Below are positions 47,977 to 62,367 of a DNA stretch of 64,000 bases, one piece after another; the first letter of the stretch is position 1; each line of letters begins with the position of its first letter. The stretch comes from Cucumis sativus (Eukaryota > Streptophyta > Magnoliopsida > Cucurbitales > Cucurbitaceae). A program made the position numbers and the translations under genes. The stretch is from the NCBI RefSeq assembly GCF_000004075.3, contig NC_026655.2:26211489-26275488 (forward strand). The letters are read 5' to 3'. Under the pieces are notes generated by a model. That model was given only the letters and a program-made list of their open reading frames with translations, made no database searches and was not told where the DNA came from.

Positions 47977-50900
47977 ATGGTTTCATCTTCAACCTTCTTA
48001 TTCTTCTTCATCCTTCTCTTAAATTTCTTCCTTTTTATCACTTCCACTCAAGTTTCCTACACTAACAGAGGAATCACCATTGATGGCCAACCCAAGATTT
48101 TCCTCTCTGGTTCAATCCACTACCCACGTAGCACTCCCCAAGTAAAAACATTTTTTTCTATATTCCTTCCTCATCTTAATCCCATTCCCAAAAACGGGCT
48201 TCATTTTGATTCCTTTGTTCTTTTTGTTTTTTTTCTTTTGTAGATGTGGCCTGATTTGATAAAAAAGTCTAAAGAAGGTGGACTAGACACCATTGAAACT
48301 TACGTTTTTTGGAATGCTCATGAACCCGTTCGTCGTCAATACGATTTCTCTGCTAATCTTGATCTTGTTAGATTCATTAAGACCATTCAAAATGAAGGTC
48401 TTTACGCTGTTCTTCGTATCGGTCCATACGTTTGTGCCGAGTGGAATTACGGGTATATGAAGTCTTGGTTGCTCTATTTTTTTAATATTTTTGTTTAGAG
48501 AATTTAATTCTCATTTCTTGAACGGGCTTTATAGAGGATTTCCGGTTTGGCTGCATAACCTTCCTGGAATTGAAGAACTAAGAACAACCAATCCTGTGTT
48601 CATGGTAACTTTCTGTTTATCTTAATTTTATGAATGTTTTGTACACTGTTTCTTACTTTGTTTGTTGCTTTTTGAATTTGTAAAACAGAATGAGATGCAA
48701 AATTTTACTACATTGATTGTGGATATGATGAAACAAGAGAATCTTTTCGCATCGCAAGGGGGGCCGATAATTCTAGCTCAAATAGAGAATGAATACGGAA
48801 ACGTAATGACATCATACGGCGATGCTGGAAAAGCTTACGTGAATTGGTGTGCAAACATGGCGGATTCGCAGAATGTTGGAGTGCCATGGATTATGTGTCA
48901 GCAAGACGACGCTCCCGAGCCGACGATCAATACCTGCAATGGTTGGTACTGTGATCAATTCACTCCCAACAATGCTAAAAGTCCGAAAATGTGGACGGAG
49001 AATTGGACCGGATGGTTCAAGAGCTGGGGTGGAAGGGACCCGGTTAGAACCCCCGAAGATTTGGCTTTCTCCGTCGCTAGATTCTTTCAACTCGGCGGTA
49101 CTTTCCAAAACTACTACATGGTTTGCACTCACTCTGATTCTTTACTTAATCGTTTTTGCTCCAGCGGGTCTGTGTAAGATTTGTTTCTTTTTCTCAGTAC
49201 CACGGCGGAACGAACTTCGATCGGATGGCGGGTGGTCCGTACATCACCACGACTTACGATTACAACGCTCCATTAGACGAATATGGGAATTTGAATCAAC
49301 CCAAATTCGGTCATTTGAAGCAACTTCATGCTGCATTGAAGTCGATAGAAAAGGCCTTGGTTTCCGGCAATGTCACAACCACCGATTTGACCGACTCTGT
49401 TTCAGTAAGCACTCTTTTTTTTCTTTTTGAAAATTTCCTCAGTTTCTTCAAAACAGAACTTAGTTTTAACTCAATATTTTCTATGATTTAGATCACTGAA
49501 TACGCAACGGACAAAGGGAAGAGTTGTTTCTTCAGCAATATAAATGAAACGACCGACGCGTTGGTGAATTATCTCGGTAAAGACTTCAACGTTCCGGCTT
49601 GGTCCGTCAGCATTCTTCCTGATTGTCAAGAGGAAGTTTACAATACAGCAAAGGTAAACACACAGACCTCTGTCATGGTGAAGAAAGAAAACAAGGCCGA
49701 GAACGAACCGGAGGTTTTGGAATGGATGTGGCGACCGGAGAATATCGACAACACCGCTAGATTAGGTAAAGGACAAGTCACTGCAAATAAGCTTATTGAT
49801 CAGAAAGATGCTGCAAATGATGCTAGTGATTATCTTTGGTACATGACAAGGTAAATTCCTTTGAAATTTAACAGTAATTTTTTCATTGATTCAACTTCTA
49901 CCCACCCATTACTCATCTGTTGATTTTGATTGTGTTTTTGTTCAATTTTTCTAGTGTTAATTTGAAGAAAAAGGATCCAATTTGGAGCAATGAAATGACT
50001 TTGCGTATCAATGTAAGTGGACATATCGTCCATGCCTTTGTCAACGGAGAACACATTGGTTCTCAATGGGCTTCTTATGACGTATATAACTACATCTTTG
50101 AGCAAGAAGTGAAATTGAAGCCAGGAAAGAACATAATCTCTCTACTCAGCGCCACCATCGGACTCAAGAACTACGGAGCTCAATATGATCTGATCCAATC
50201 CGGAATCGTTGGTCCGGTTCAACTAATCGGTCGCCACGGCGACGAGACGATCATAAAGGATCTCTCCAATCACAAATGGTCATACGAGGTTGGATTACAC
50301 GGTTTCGAAAACCGCCTATTCAGCCCAGAGTCCCGATTCGCCACGAAATGGCAATCAGGTAATTTGCCAGTGAATAGAATGATGACATGGTACAAGACTA
50401 CCTTCAAACCACCATTGGGGACGGACCCTGTCACCCTAGACTTGCAAGGGTTGGGCAAAGGAATGGCTTGGGTGAACGGACATAGTATTGGTCGATACTG
50501 GCCGAGCTTCATAGCTGAGGACGGATGCAGTGACGAGCCATGTGACTATCGAGGCTCCTACACCAACACCAAATGCGTAAGGGACTGTGGCAAACCGACA
50601 CAACAGTGGTACCATGTTCCCAGATCGTGGCTCAACGAAGGCGACAACACATTAGTTTTGTTCGAGGAATTCGGAGGTAACCCGTCATTGGTGAACTTCA
50701 AAACTATTGCAATGGAGAAGGCTTGTGGTCATGCTTATGAGAAGAAGAGCTTGGAGTTGTCTTGTCAAGGAAAGGAGATTACAGGGATTAAATTTGCAAG
50801 TTTTGGTGATCCAACGGGTAGTTGTGGGAATTTCTCAAAGGGAAGTTGTGAAGGGAAAAATGATGCAATGAAAATTGTTGAAGATTTATGTATTGGCAAA

Positions 50901-50996
50901 GAATCTTGTGTTATTGATATCTCTGAAGATACCTTTGGAGCTACTAATTGTGCTCTTGGTGTTGTCAAGAGGCTTGCTGTTGAGGCTGTCTGTTAG
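47977..50996 (+). CDS. beta-galactosidase, GH35, with C-terminal lectin domain
   Basis: Seven coding exons: 47977-48141, 48244-48452, 48535-48604, 48689-49120, 49198-49404, 49492-49850 and 49955-50996, giving 827 aa. The first about 24 residues are a signal peptide ([15 protein letters not shown]), so the enzyme goes to the cell wall. The GH35 signature [14 protein letters not shown] is at 172-185, with Glu183 as the expected acid/base, and WTENWTGW holds the expected nucleophile Glu252. [35 protein letters not shown] and [20 protein letters not shown] are family landmarks. Beta-sandwich regions follow ([17 protein letters not shown]). The last about 90 residues with many cysteines ([14 protein letters not shown] to [10 protein letters not shown]) form a SUEL-type galactose-binding lectin domain, present in only part of the plant family. 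Such enzymes trim galactose from pectic galactan and related glycans. All junctions keep frame; no damage is seen. Confidence 0.96.
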
Positions 50997-51825
50997 AATA
51001 ACTTACCTTCTTCTAATTTTTAGGGTTTCATTAGGGCATATTTTTTTTAAAAAAAAAAAAGAGATGAGAATTTCGTAGTGTTCTTTCTTTGTTAATCAAT
51101 AAAGTAATGAGTTTAGTTTTGTTCCAAATGTAAGGAACTTTATTTTATAAAAATACAAACTTGAATTTGGGAACAAAATATATGTGATTCTTTTTCTTTT
51201 TTTTTGTGGGTAATATAATGTAGTGTTTGTGATATGGAGAATATAATCAAGTTAAACAAGCTTTTAACTTGATTTTTGTAATGTGGAAGAATATGCTATG
51301 TCTCTCCTTTTCTAGTTGAATTGACATTATTGGATGTATCTTGAATTGTGTAAAGACATTTGGGTTTCTGTCATGTTTTTACATCAAAGAATTGTCACGT
51401 AACTTCTGGTTAGACTTTAAAATGTAGCCTCATCTGTTCATACTCACTCCAACATTAAAAAAAAGTTTTAAAAAAACAAACCAAATAAATTAAACAGAAG
51501 GAAAAGATTAGATCTGATAAATTAAACCAAAAAAAAAAAAGAAATGGAGAATTTAAATAATAGTAAAGAAGGAAAAATCCAAAAAAAATTTAGCCTTTGC
51601 TCTATTTTAATTATTTTCTCATAAACAAGAAAGTGGGCAAAAAATAATGGTCACCCCCACTAGTCATTTACGTATACAATAATCAAAAACCAAACTATTA
51701 GCCGTGTCTAACTTTTCTATATACTTTGCTGCTGCTATGGCGTTTGCCTTCTTCTTCTTCTTCCTCTTCCTCTTCCTCTATTTCTTTTTTTTTATTATTA
51801 TTATTTTTTATTTTCTTTCTTTTAC
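50997..51825. other. convergent 3' spacer of beta-galactosidase and FLZ genes
   Basis: A polyadenylation signal AATAAA for the plus-strand gene lies at 51098-51103. The right-hand part should hold the 3' UTR of the minus-strand gene. A/T tracts, no other gene. Confidence 0.5.
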
Positions 51826-52679
51826 CTAAATTGCAAGAATTCCAGTCGAAAAAATCCCTCTGTTATAAGGCGATTCCGATACTACCGTTTCCGTTCCCGA
51901 TCTCGCCTCCGATCTACATCGTTCCTTCTTCTCATCCTTCATTATTTGACTCGACCGGCATTCCGTACTACAAAACGCCATTTCCCCTCTGAAAATCCAT
52001 TTTTTTCCATAACCCATTAGAAATTTTGATCTAATAAATCGAATTAAGGAAAAAAGTTCTAATATTGGTAATAATTGGAAAATTGGGGATTTGGGTTTTT
52101 TTAGTGTTTTTTTTTTTTTTTTATAAATTTTTACCTGTACATGTAAATGTCTTTGCCTTCTAGATTTCTATCACATAAATGACAAGATCGGAGGAAATCA
52201 GGGGTCCGACGCGGCGGAGTTATGTCGGATGGTACGGGGGTAGGAGGAGATTTTTCACTGACGACGAGACCACCGTCGTAGTAAACACGTGTGGAGGACT
52301 GGAAAGGTCCACGTGTGGTAACGTAAGTGTAATTTTCCTCCAAGTTGTCGAGTTCTTCTTCTTCGTCGTCTTGCTCCGGCGAGAAGGTGATGGGGATGGG
52401 AGCAGGACGGCGAGGGGAGTTCAATTTGGGAGAACAAACAACGTGTTTAACTAAGATTTCACATCCACGGACAGCGGAGGTGGAGGTATCGAGGGCGGCA
52501 ACGATGCCGAGACCGACGGCGGCGGAGTAATTTTTGAGAGTGGTGGGTGTAGGAGAAGGGGAGAGGTCGAAATGGGAAGTGGGGCTGGGGGCACCGGTGT
52601 CAAGAAAGGCCGGGCGGCAGCGGGAGACGAGAAGCTCGGATAACCTTCCGATGACCGGACGTTGCCCTTTGGCCAACAT
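51826..52679 (-). CDS. FCS-like zinc finger (FLZ, DUF581) protein
   Basis: Two coding exons on the minus strand: 52679-52135 and 51988-51826, giving 235 aa. The FLZ domain is split by the intron: FLRSCHLCDRNLEGKDIYMY in exon 1 and RGEMAFCSTECRSSQI in exon 2. Cysteines 166, 169, 188 and 192 form the zinc ligands, and Phe-Cys-Ser at 187-189 is the FCS that names the family (most members have GEKAF; here Met replaces Lys). The N-terminal two thirds are Pro- and Ser-rich and probably disordered, with an acidic run (QDDEEEELDNLEE). FLZ proteins act as adaptors of SnRK1 kinase subunits in energy and stress signalling. A TATA box (tttataag on the minus strand, 52755-52763) and a GA-rich leader (52709-52724) lie upstream. 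Confidence 0.93.
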
Positions 52680-52753
52680 GATTGGAGAGAGAGGGAAGGA
52701 GGAAGGGGAGAGAGAGAGAGAGAGTGGAGAAATGAAGGGGAAATGGGGATTGT

Positions 52754-52763
52754 ACTTATAAAA
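52754..52763 (-). promoter_or_regulatory. TATA box of FLZ gene
   Basis: On the minus strand ttttataagt lies about 80 bases before the start codon at 52679. Confidence 0.45.
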
Positions 52764-54594
52764 GTGGAGGAATGAAATGATATGAAATAAAGGTTTTTTT
52801 TCTTTTTCTTTTTATAAATAAATAAAAAAGAAGAAATAATAATTGCATCAAAGGTTGCTTTTTTGACATAAAATAGGGGAGTGGGTGGGCTCTCATTAGT
52901 TTAGCCCCTAGTTTTGGTTTTGGAATTATTTGCCTTCTTTTTCTTTTCTCAATTTTTTTTAATAAAAATAAACAAACAAATATAATTGCTTTAAAAATAT
53001 TTATTTGCTTAAATTTAATATTTCTATTTTAGTTTTCATTATAATAATATGTGAGCGGGAGAAGGAAAGAAAGATGACGGAGAGAAAAAAAAAATAGAAG
53101 AAGAAGAGAATAGAGAACAAAAGTGGTTAATAGATTTTTTGATTGAGAGAATATAGAGAAATTTTAGATTTATTTTCACCAAGTTTTGTGATAAATTTTT
53201 GTTTACTAAATATGTTAATGATCCGTTAAAATAAAATGATATGAGCAAATTATAATTTAAACATAAAAAAGGAGGAGTGTTTTGGAACTTTGGAGATTAG
53301 ATGATAATCAAACTTTGTTTTATTTTATAATAATCCCAAATCTGAATATTGTATTTGAAGATTGGCCACTTTGGGTTAGTTGGGATTTCTATCAAATTTA
53401 TTCTTCTTTTTTTTTAATTTATTTAAATTTTTAATATTTGAAATAACATACTTGATTTGGGAATATTTTAAAAGAATATTTATTGTTTTGGAATTGCTAT
53501 TGTAATTTCATGTGCATTTCATAACAAATTATTTTTCAAACATAATATGGTCCCAACTTATACTTATTATTATTACCCACTGTGCTTCACATTTTCTACA
53601 AACCTCAACAGATCATACCTTCTAACTTCCAACTATTTTCTTTTACTTTAATCATCAAATCTTTCAATTTTCATTCCATTTTTTTTAACTTTCCCACTTC
53701 ATTACTTCTATCATAAATTAAAAGGTCATTTTTGTCTTTTTACTTACGAGTTTGTTTAACTACACTCTATCTACATGAATTTTAAAGGATTAAATAAACT
53801 GAAGTTGAAAAAAAAAAGTTTCAAATACCCTCTAATGTTTTTGTTATAGATATTTAAAAGATGGTTATATTTATAAATGTTTTACTTGCTTAATTAGTTA
53901 ATTAAGGGTAATTTATTTGAAAAGGTAAAAGGTCTGTATTTAGAATTGTAATGAAAAAAGTTAATATAAAGAAAACGTATACTGTATTTTATTATTTATT
54001 TATTTGAGAGGAATAGGACTAAAATAGTATTAAACAATAAATGCATTTGGTAAGAGAATTGAAGGAAAAGACAATGAATTCCCAACAAATGTGTAGAAAG
54101 TATAATATAAAAAGAAAAATAACAATTGTTTTAAGTAAATTACAAAAACCAAATTTGAATTATAATCATAGTTGTGATTGAAGTAATATAAGGGGGTGGT
54201 TTAAAGAAAAGAGAATGATGAATGGATGAATAATGATATTAAAAAAAAAAAAAGATGAAAAGCTGAATTGAACCTAAATGGATGATGAAGTAGTTTGGAT
54301 ATATTTAGTAGATAAATGGTATAGTGTAGTGATATGATTAAAAGATGGAGTTGAATGGAGGGGGTTAAAATGAGATGTTTAAACTTAGAGGAAGAGGGTG
54401 GGAATTACGATAATGTATTATAATAATATAAGATTAAAAAAAGAATTGTGAGGAAACCTGGATCACAGAAAAAGATATTGGAAGAATAGAAAAAAATAGA
54501 AAATTGAAAGATTAAATAAAGAAAAAGGTAGTTTTCAAAGTGGCAATTATTTGAGATGATGTCATTGTCCAATGATTATGACACCCTTTTTTAA
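52764..54594. other. AT-rich upstream region of FLZ gene
   Basis: No gene or RNA seen. Contains T- and A-rich tracts only. Confidence 0.5.
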
Positions 54595-54960
54595 ATTTAA
54601 AGGGATGGGTCCGGGGGTGGGGCCAGCTTCAGGCACAAGAGATTCCATTTGTTTTCTAAACGACGACGTGTCCACAATCTCAAACGGTAGTACAGGTGTT
54701 GTTCAATGGAGCCTCTGTAGTGGAACGTCAACAAAACCCCGACGACAATAATTGAATACGATCACTCACACCACTATGAAATCGGCTAAACGACACCATC
54801 GTTCATCGTTTTAGAGCCCACTGCTATTAAAAGGGGGGAGGCCCCATACCCATCGAAAACGACAGGTCCGAACTGGAGCCCTCCCCTCCCTTCCCTTCCT
54901 TTCTACCTTCTATTTCCCCTTCTCTCCTTATTCTCTTTTCCCAATTACATTAATGCCCTT
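54595..54960. promoter_or_regulatory. GC-rich island, promoter-like
   Basis: It stands out from the flanking AT-rich DNA. It contains an ABRE-like acgtgtcc (54666-54673), repeated aaacgac motifs (54659, 54788, 54860) and a TATA-like tattaaaag (54826-54834), followed by a long pyrimidine tract like a plant leader (54880-54940). The first downstream ATG (54953) opens only a low-complexity 74-codon ORF. Confidence 0.35.
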
Positions 54961-57900
54961 CCCTTCATTCCAAAAAAACCCCATTATCCCCAACCCCCGC
55001 GGGACACCCACTTCCTTTCTTTCTCTCTACTTTTCACCTCCAAATACCATTTTACCCTTCCTTCTTTCCCTCTATTTTCCATTCTCCCCTTTGACTTGTT
55101 CTCTTCCTAAATCTTTTTTTCGTTTTTCTTTTAAAATAAATGACAAACAAAATTCAATTTTCTTTTTTAAAAAATAACATGAACTTCATCACTAATATAT
55201 ATATATATGATGCTTTCAGTACCTATCTCATCTACAAAATAGAGTTTTAAATAAAATAATTTCAAGTGAAGGATATTTTAAAGCGAGTAAAATAATAATA
55301 ATTTGTAATTCTAATTATTGGTGTATTTTCTAAGAATATACATTGTAATTAAAGGGAAATGAAAGGTTATTCCCTGGGATTTGAATTATTGCACCTTCTG
55401 TGTGTCAAACAAAATAAAGTTTGACCTTTTCCATTATTATTGTTATGTCTAACCATTAATAACTATAAAGTTGAGACACTTTAAATTATATGATATTAGA
55501 TATATACCTCATACTAATATGTATAATTACTACCTAAAATGAAGTATCTAGTTTTCTTTCTTTTGTTTTCGTTTTTAATTTTAGATATGTGTATTGTAAA
55601 AATATTGTAATTACTAGCAAATTAAATGAAAAATCATATTTTCTCATCATTTTTTGTTTATCCCTTTCGATGTTAATAATCAAATCCTTCTTTCTTAAGG
55701 ATTAAATTACTTTATCTTTTATCTTATGCTTTTGTGGATTACAATTATGTGTATTAAAAAAAATGACAGTTTTTAAAATACTTACGAATAGTTGTATACG
55801 TATTCGTGATTCTACTTCATAGGTTAATAATAACTTTATGTAATAAATTATAAGTTTATATTTTAAACTTTAAATTTTGTGATTAACAAGTCTTTAAACA
55901 CTTAATTTGGATGCTTAGAGCCTTAAAAAATTATATAGGAAATGCTTAAATTTTCAAATTTTGTTTCAAAAATTGATATTTGAAGTTTAAATACCATGTT
56001 AGTATTTAAGGTTTTGTTAGACAAAATAAATAAACAAATAATTTATACATTTATAAGTAAAACTGTGTCATTCAAAAAGAGTTTATTTAGCTATATACAA
56101 AGCTGGTTCAACTTAAGATCCAAAGAACCCAACTCAAAAGCTAAGTCATAACAAGGTAATAGATCAACACCACGAATGTCAATCTATTGAGAAAATTATA
56201 TTTATAGATCTCAGATTTCTTAAATATATATTTAAGGTCACGAGAGCTCACACATTTGAGTTTCGAACAAGAGTAGTGTGTAAAAGTGTCGTTGACTAAA
56301 TTTATACTAGTATTTCACTATTTTAAATTTACTGTTGATGTAGAATTCAAATATCAACGAATATATAAATTGGTTTTTAAAACTTTTAATATAAAAATAG
56401 ATTAAAATTTTAGGAATCTTTCAAGTTAGACATTTTGTAAAGTATCGATATCTTATTAAATACTTTTCAAAGTTTCAAAATTAAATTAATTAACAGTTAA
56501 ATGAGATGATGTACATAAAATATATTTGAATAATAACCTTATAAATTGGCATATGATTTGGAGTACTAATAATTATTTGGCATACATCATTGTGAATAAT
56601 TCAAGATAACGACTACTAAAAAAATCATATTAAATAATGAATTAATTAACCAATTTCATGGGAGAGAAAAGAAGTCATGTTGTTGTATGAATAATTGGTC
56701 AAATCTTGATTCAACTTCTTCTTAATTACTTCACTATATATATATATATCTTCTTAATTATACTATTTTCACAGTAATATTAATTAATTGAAGATAATTA
56801 AAAACTTATTTTTTCTAAAAAGATGTTGACTTTGAGTAAGATGAAGAACATAATCACCGTTTGATGTAAAAGCATAACTGAAGCATATTTAAACACAACT
56901 AAATAAATTTAGAGTTAAAGAATGATACGACAAACTACGAACTAAATATAGAAAAGAAAACACATACGACTCAAGAAAAAAGTTCCAAAAAGATGATACC
57001 CATTTGGGTCTCGAGGTGAAAGTCTCAACCGAGTTGAAACAATAACAAAAGAAAAATTGGAACCCCACCAATAATAATGATGATGTGAAGCATACAATAA
57101 TATTTGTTTGAAAACTCATATTGTTAACAAAACCCATGAAATCAACTAAATTAATTAAGTGGTGGTTGAAAAAATCTTTTGGGGCCAAAATTCAACCAAA
57201 TTAATCTTTCTCATTTTTATATTAGAATTTGGAGAATTCTATCCTAACTATTCCATAGACATGTAATACTTAAACATGTTAATTCATCCGTTTGGTAACG
57301 ACTTGGTTTTTAGTCTTTAGATTTTGAAAATTAAACCTATAAAACTGATACTATTTTAACATCTAAATTTACTGTTTTATTATTTATTTTGTGATGGATT
57401 TCAAACTAAACTAAAATCACAGATTCTAGAGACTCCATTTTTGTTTAAATTGGTTAAGAATTCAACTTTCTCTTGAACGAAGTTGCAAAACTATTCATAA
57501 ACTTGATTTCAAAATACTAAAAAACAAATATGTCATTTTTAAAACTTTCATCAAATAATAATATATCATAAGTGATTTATTTCATTACTTTTATTAAAAT
57601 GTAAATAGTATTCATAATATTAAATTGTAATCAAATATTCGAAAGATGTCGAACGTTTGAATATCTCGTTACTATGCGCATTAAAAAAATTTTAAAAATT
57701 AATAATTTGCAATACATGTTTAAATACATCATAATAATATTTTTCGCATGTGTAAGAAAGAACTCTCGACTTTGGAATCAATATTTATAAGTCAAAGAAG
57801 AGTTACTATCTTTTGAGAAGAAAAAAAGTTGCATAACATCGTCTCTTGACTTCTATTAAAAAGAAACTATTCAACGATACTAATATAAAGACGATGTGAT

Positions 57901-60900
57901 TATCTCTTAATAACTATTAAATATATTGCTAACCACGATTTCTAACGGGGTAATGATGAGGATGGAGACAACACACAACTATTTTGGAAAACTAAATATT
58001 ATTCAATTTTTAAACTTACAAGAAAAGACTTTTATTCTTTTTCTCAATTTCTAAGTGGCTAAAAATATTGTATTTTATAAAGTAGACTTTTGTAGACTCC
58101 CTAGAACTGAGGTACTTTGTTTGATTGGTTGACATGAGATGAGATACACACATATACATTCTCAATCACATGAGAGAAATGAGTAAATGACAAGTAACTT
58201 TGGTCAATACCTCTCAATTCTTTCTCTTTCGACTTAAATGAAATGCAACTCGGTCTATACTACTTTTGTGTAGTTCATCCAAATGGCTAAGCGTAAGTTG
58301 TCATGTGATAATTTATATTTCTCTTTGTAATTGTAGAGAAAGAATAGAGACAGAGGATAAAATCTTTTATTTTAGAATGAAAAATTATGTCAATTATATA
58401 CATGAGTTATCTTACTTTAACTTTTCTTTTTAACTGTATAAATTAGTTTGAAAAATTTGTAAAAAATACTTATAAAGTAAGATAGATGATAGTTACAATT
58501 ATATTCTTAACTTTCCTAGCTTTATCATTTCGTAGGTGCGATTATTGTAAACTAGAGAGTTCAATTTTAATACTTTTAAAAGTTTATGAAAGTTTGTGAG
58601 AACGTGTAATTATAACTACCACCGTACATTAAATATGTGTCGTGAAGCAAAGTATATGTTTTATATTTAGCTAGGAGTGTGGAGATTAAGTAGCAACATA
58701 TGATAGATAAGAGAATATTTTTCAAACAAAAATTGTTATCATATTTATTACAAAAGATGTCAATATCAGAGTCTCTTTTACATATTTAATTGAGACACTG
58801 AATTCATGGACTAAATCATAGTAATTCTTAGACCTTTAAGACTTAATTGTCCAATTTTAAAACCTATCAATCAAATTGATATTAGTTGCCCAAACTTCAA
58901 AGATTAAGAAGATAATCTACCCTTTAGCTTTTCTTTTTTGTACCATGAATCAAGCAAAACAAAAATATAGAATGACCAACCATAGTAAAAGTAAAATCCA
59001 TAATATGGTCGAACTCGCAACACCGAACTAAGCCAAAGTATGGTATGATTGATTGTAAATTTAATCACGAAACACATATTGAAAAGAAAGTACTGGATTG
59101 AATAACACATCAAGTCTTTTGGTATATCTACCAATAAATGTGGTCATGACTTGTCCCTTAAGCCTCAAGTTGAACAAGTTGAGTCCTCTTTGAACAAGTT
59201 GCGTCCACGAAGACAATACTCAAACAATTCCTCAAAAGATCATACGAAGGACAACTCATGCCAACAAAAAACTTAAATTCCTTAGACAAAATATTAAGAT
59301 CTACCATACACAGTCAACAAATCCACGTCTCACATTGATCCTCCATTGAAGGAACATATATAATACTCGACTACTACTGTAAATATACTTTATTTCGATC
59401 TCTTCAGATAGCTCCAAACGGTTATAAAAGCCCTCGCAAGCTTTTCATTTCTCAAGCGGCCAACGAACATCAACTAAATTTCTATATGATCACGCCTTTT
59501 AAAACCATAATCTCACACACTAGAAAAGTTTACTTCATATAAGGAACAAACGAAAAAAACATGAGTTGCCGATTCCAGCTTAGATCTATGACACAGTTTG
59601 CCTCATCAAACAATTACAGTTTTTGTCAAAATGTCAAATCTAACGATCTCCAGTTCCTACTATAATTGAATGACTTAATGAGATTTTAACAATCTTGCCA
59701 ACATCTCGAGGCATAAAACTTTTCCGTAGCTTTTAAATATTTCATTGATTTGACAAAAGAAATAAACTTAAACGTCATCTGCCTAGAAATCCAACGGTTT
59801 AAGAAAGCTTGTATCTAACTTTCCATTTCCAATAGACTTCCCTACTGCCTTTGAGAAGCAAAAAAATGAAACCAAAATGTGACATTGACATTTATAAATT
59901 TTTCATTACAATAAAAAAATATTAATAATCAAAACAAATCATGAAAGGTTAAAAGATCAATACTTCAACCTTATTTGTTTGTTTGGTTTTGAAGGTGGTT
60001 TTAATAAATTTAGAAAATGGTACAAACTTAAAATGGAAAATTTTCTGATTTTATTTTTGAGAAAATAGGAAAAGAAAAGTGTGGATATGAGTTTTTTTCT
60101 TTCTTTCTTTTTTTGGAATTATTTGCAAATTATTTATTTCGAAAAGAGAATGGTAGAAAGGGAGAGAGATGCAAGAAATGAGCATAATGCATTGCATTGC
60201 ATTGGAAAGTAATCAAAGATATGTACTTCCATGCTGTCCCCATGTTTTTATTATATATTCAAAGCACCTACGTACCTATATGCTTTCTCTCAATATCTAA
60301 ATATTCTCTTTCAAAAACATATAAATAACTCAACTACGCTACAATATCAATTTATACGGATGAAATAACTCCTACCTTCTTTAACGTTTTATTCATTTTT
60401 ACAAATAATTAATAAATCATGCAAACTAAATCTAAGCGTAACACAAATCTATATAAAGTAATTGTTTCGCCACATCAGAATATGCATTAACAATAACAAT
60501 GTAGTACTTTAATTAAAAAAAACTTGTACTATCAACGTAGTATTATATAAAGAATAACTTCACAAGAAATTGTTTTTTAAATACCATTTCTTTTTAAAGA
60601 AGCTTATTTAGATAAGTAAAATATTGGAACCGCTCCAATATTTCAACCATTTTTTTAGAAGGATTTTTTTCTTTTGAACTATTCTTCTTCTTATCCTAAT
60701 ATATTGATGTCAATAGTCCAAAGATGTAGCCCATCAAATGATAAAGCCCAAAAGGAAGGAAGTATATTTTAGTGTTGGGCTAGAAGTAGAACCTTGGTCT
60801 AGCTAGGGCTCAGTATCTTCTTCTTTTTTACCTTTAAACATAGGGCTCAATTTATCAATCTTATTAAGACTAATATATTACTATGTGCTTAAAATAATAT

Positions 60901-62367
60901 AGCAATTATATGATTTAGACAAAAAGAAAATTAGTATTTTAGAGAAGGAATATAAGTTTAATAATGTATTATGTACTCAATAAATATAAGTTTAATTACT
61001 TTAAATAAATATATGCTACTTGATATAATAATAAGTTTTATAAGGGGTGACTTCAAAGATGGTATTTGATGCTTTGGAAACATTAAATAAAACAAAACAT
61101 AATTGCAATTTCAAATCTTTAAAGAACTATTTTTTCAATAACTTCCATCTAACAGATTCTAATTTTGAAAAAGTTTAATGTGTAGAGTTATATTTGTTGA
61201 TGAGACTTTCAATTATTTTATTATTATTATTTCTTTAAAAAAAAAAAAAAAAACCAATCCCTAATATTATTATTACAAAATATCAATTAAGAAATACTAA
61301 ACAATGTGTTAGTTTTGTTTATTGACGTTCATCATCCATAAATGATTGATATTTTAGTTTTGAAAACATATTGAATGACGCTAAAACTTAATACATCATG
61401 TTCAAAGAATGTAATATACCAAATTAAAATAGTATTTATTAGATGTATGAAAAAAAATAATTAAAGAAAGAAAACCATGATTGCACCCTAAATCCAAGAG
61501 TTTTAAATGTGTGGGCAATGACAACCATGTTTAATTAAAAGAAAATGACACGTTGACACATAATTAAATTCAATTTCTCTCTTTAACTAAATGAATAATA
61601 TTGAATCTTGTATTAATCTTCAAAGCTACAATTTTTCATATCAATTAAGAATATATACTAAGCTATAGAAATTGTGATTTCTTTTATACTTATATTGCAT
61701 GCGACTAATTAGAAAAGGTTAGGCTATAGAATTTTCATAACTTATACGCTATAGAATTATTAACTAGAAAAGCTAATTAAGTTATATGTTAAAAACAGTA
61801 ATCAACTCTCGAAAAGTTGATGATTTGATTCTTTATCCCAAAACACTATGAATGTTAGAGTTAATACTGCTAGTGAATGATTTGATTCGCTACAGAAGCT
61901 AGGTATTCTCTTTTTCTTTTTTCAATCATGATATTACTTATTATTTTTAGTACCTTAATATGAATATGAAATAGAACCGTCTACAAACAAAATTGAATTG
62001 GGTGTCCTATTTTAATTGATTCAAATACATGATTTTAAACCTGAAATAAATTACTTCATATATAATTTTTTTCTTTTTTTACAAACAATACTTCTCACTA
62101 AGTCCACTAGAACAATTCTACACATTTTTTCTTCTTCCCAAAGAACATGAGTAGAAAAATCGATGGCCGAGATTAAAAAAATATTGGGTCCATCAATTTT
62201 CAAAAGGATTGAAATGAAAATAAAAACTCAAAAGGGGGTACGAAGAAGATTTTAAAAAGTTCAAGACCCCAAAAGGCAAAAAAAAAAAAAGAAGAAGAAG
62301 AAATTAAATCCAAAAGTTCTGAAACTGAAGAGGAAAAAAATAATCCTTCAGAACTCTGTTTTTTGGT
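54961..62367. other. 7.4-kb AT-rich intergenic region
   Basis: No gene supported. At 58900-59850 the DNA is less AT-rich and holds two copies of a 17-bp unit (ttgaacaagttgagtcc at 59170 and ttgaacaagttgcgtcc at 59190), probably part of a decayed transposon or LTR. A tracts occur at 61238-61252 and 62279-62290. The ORF at 56889-57188 lacks any domain. Confidence 0.45.

Noticed and set aside
52179-52761. plus-strand ORFs opposite the FLZ gene
   Set aside because: Antisense shadows of the Ser/Pro-rich exon; the minus strand has the zinc-finger motif and consistent splicing.
54953-55177. 74-codon ORF after the GC-rich island
   Set aside because: Pro/Phe/Leu/Ser low complexity from a pyrimidine tract; no domain, so not called as a gene.
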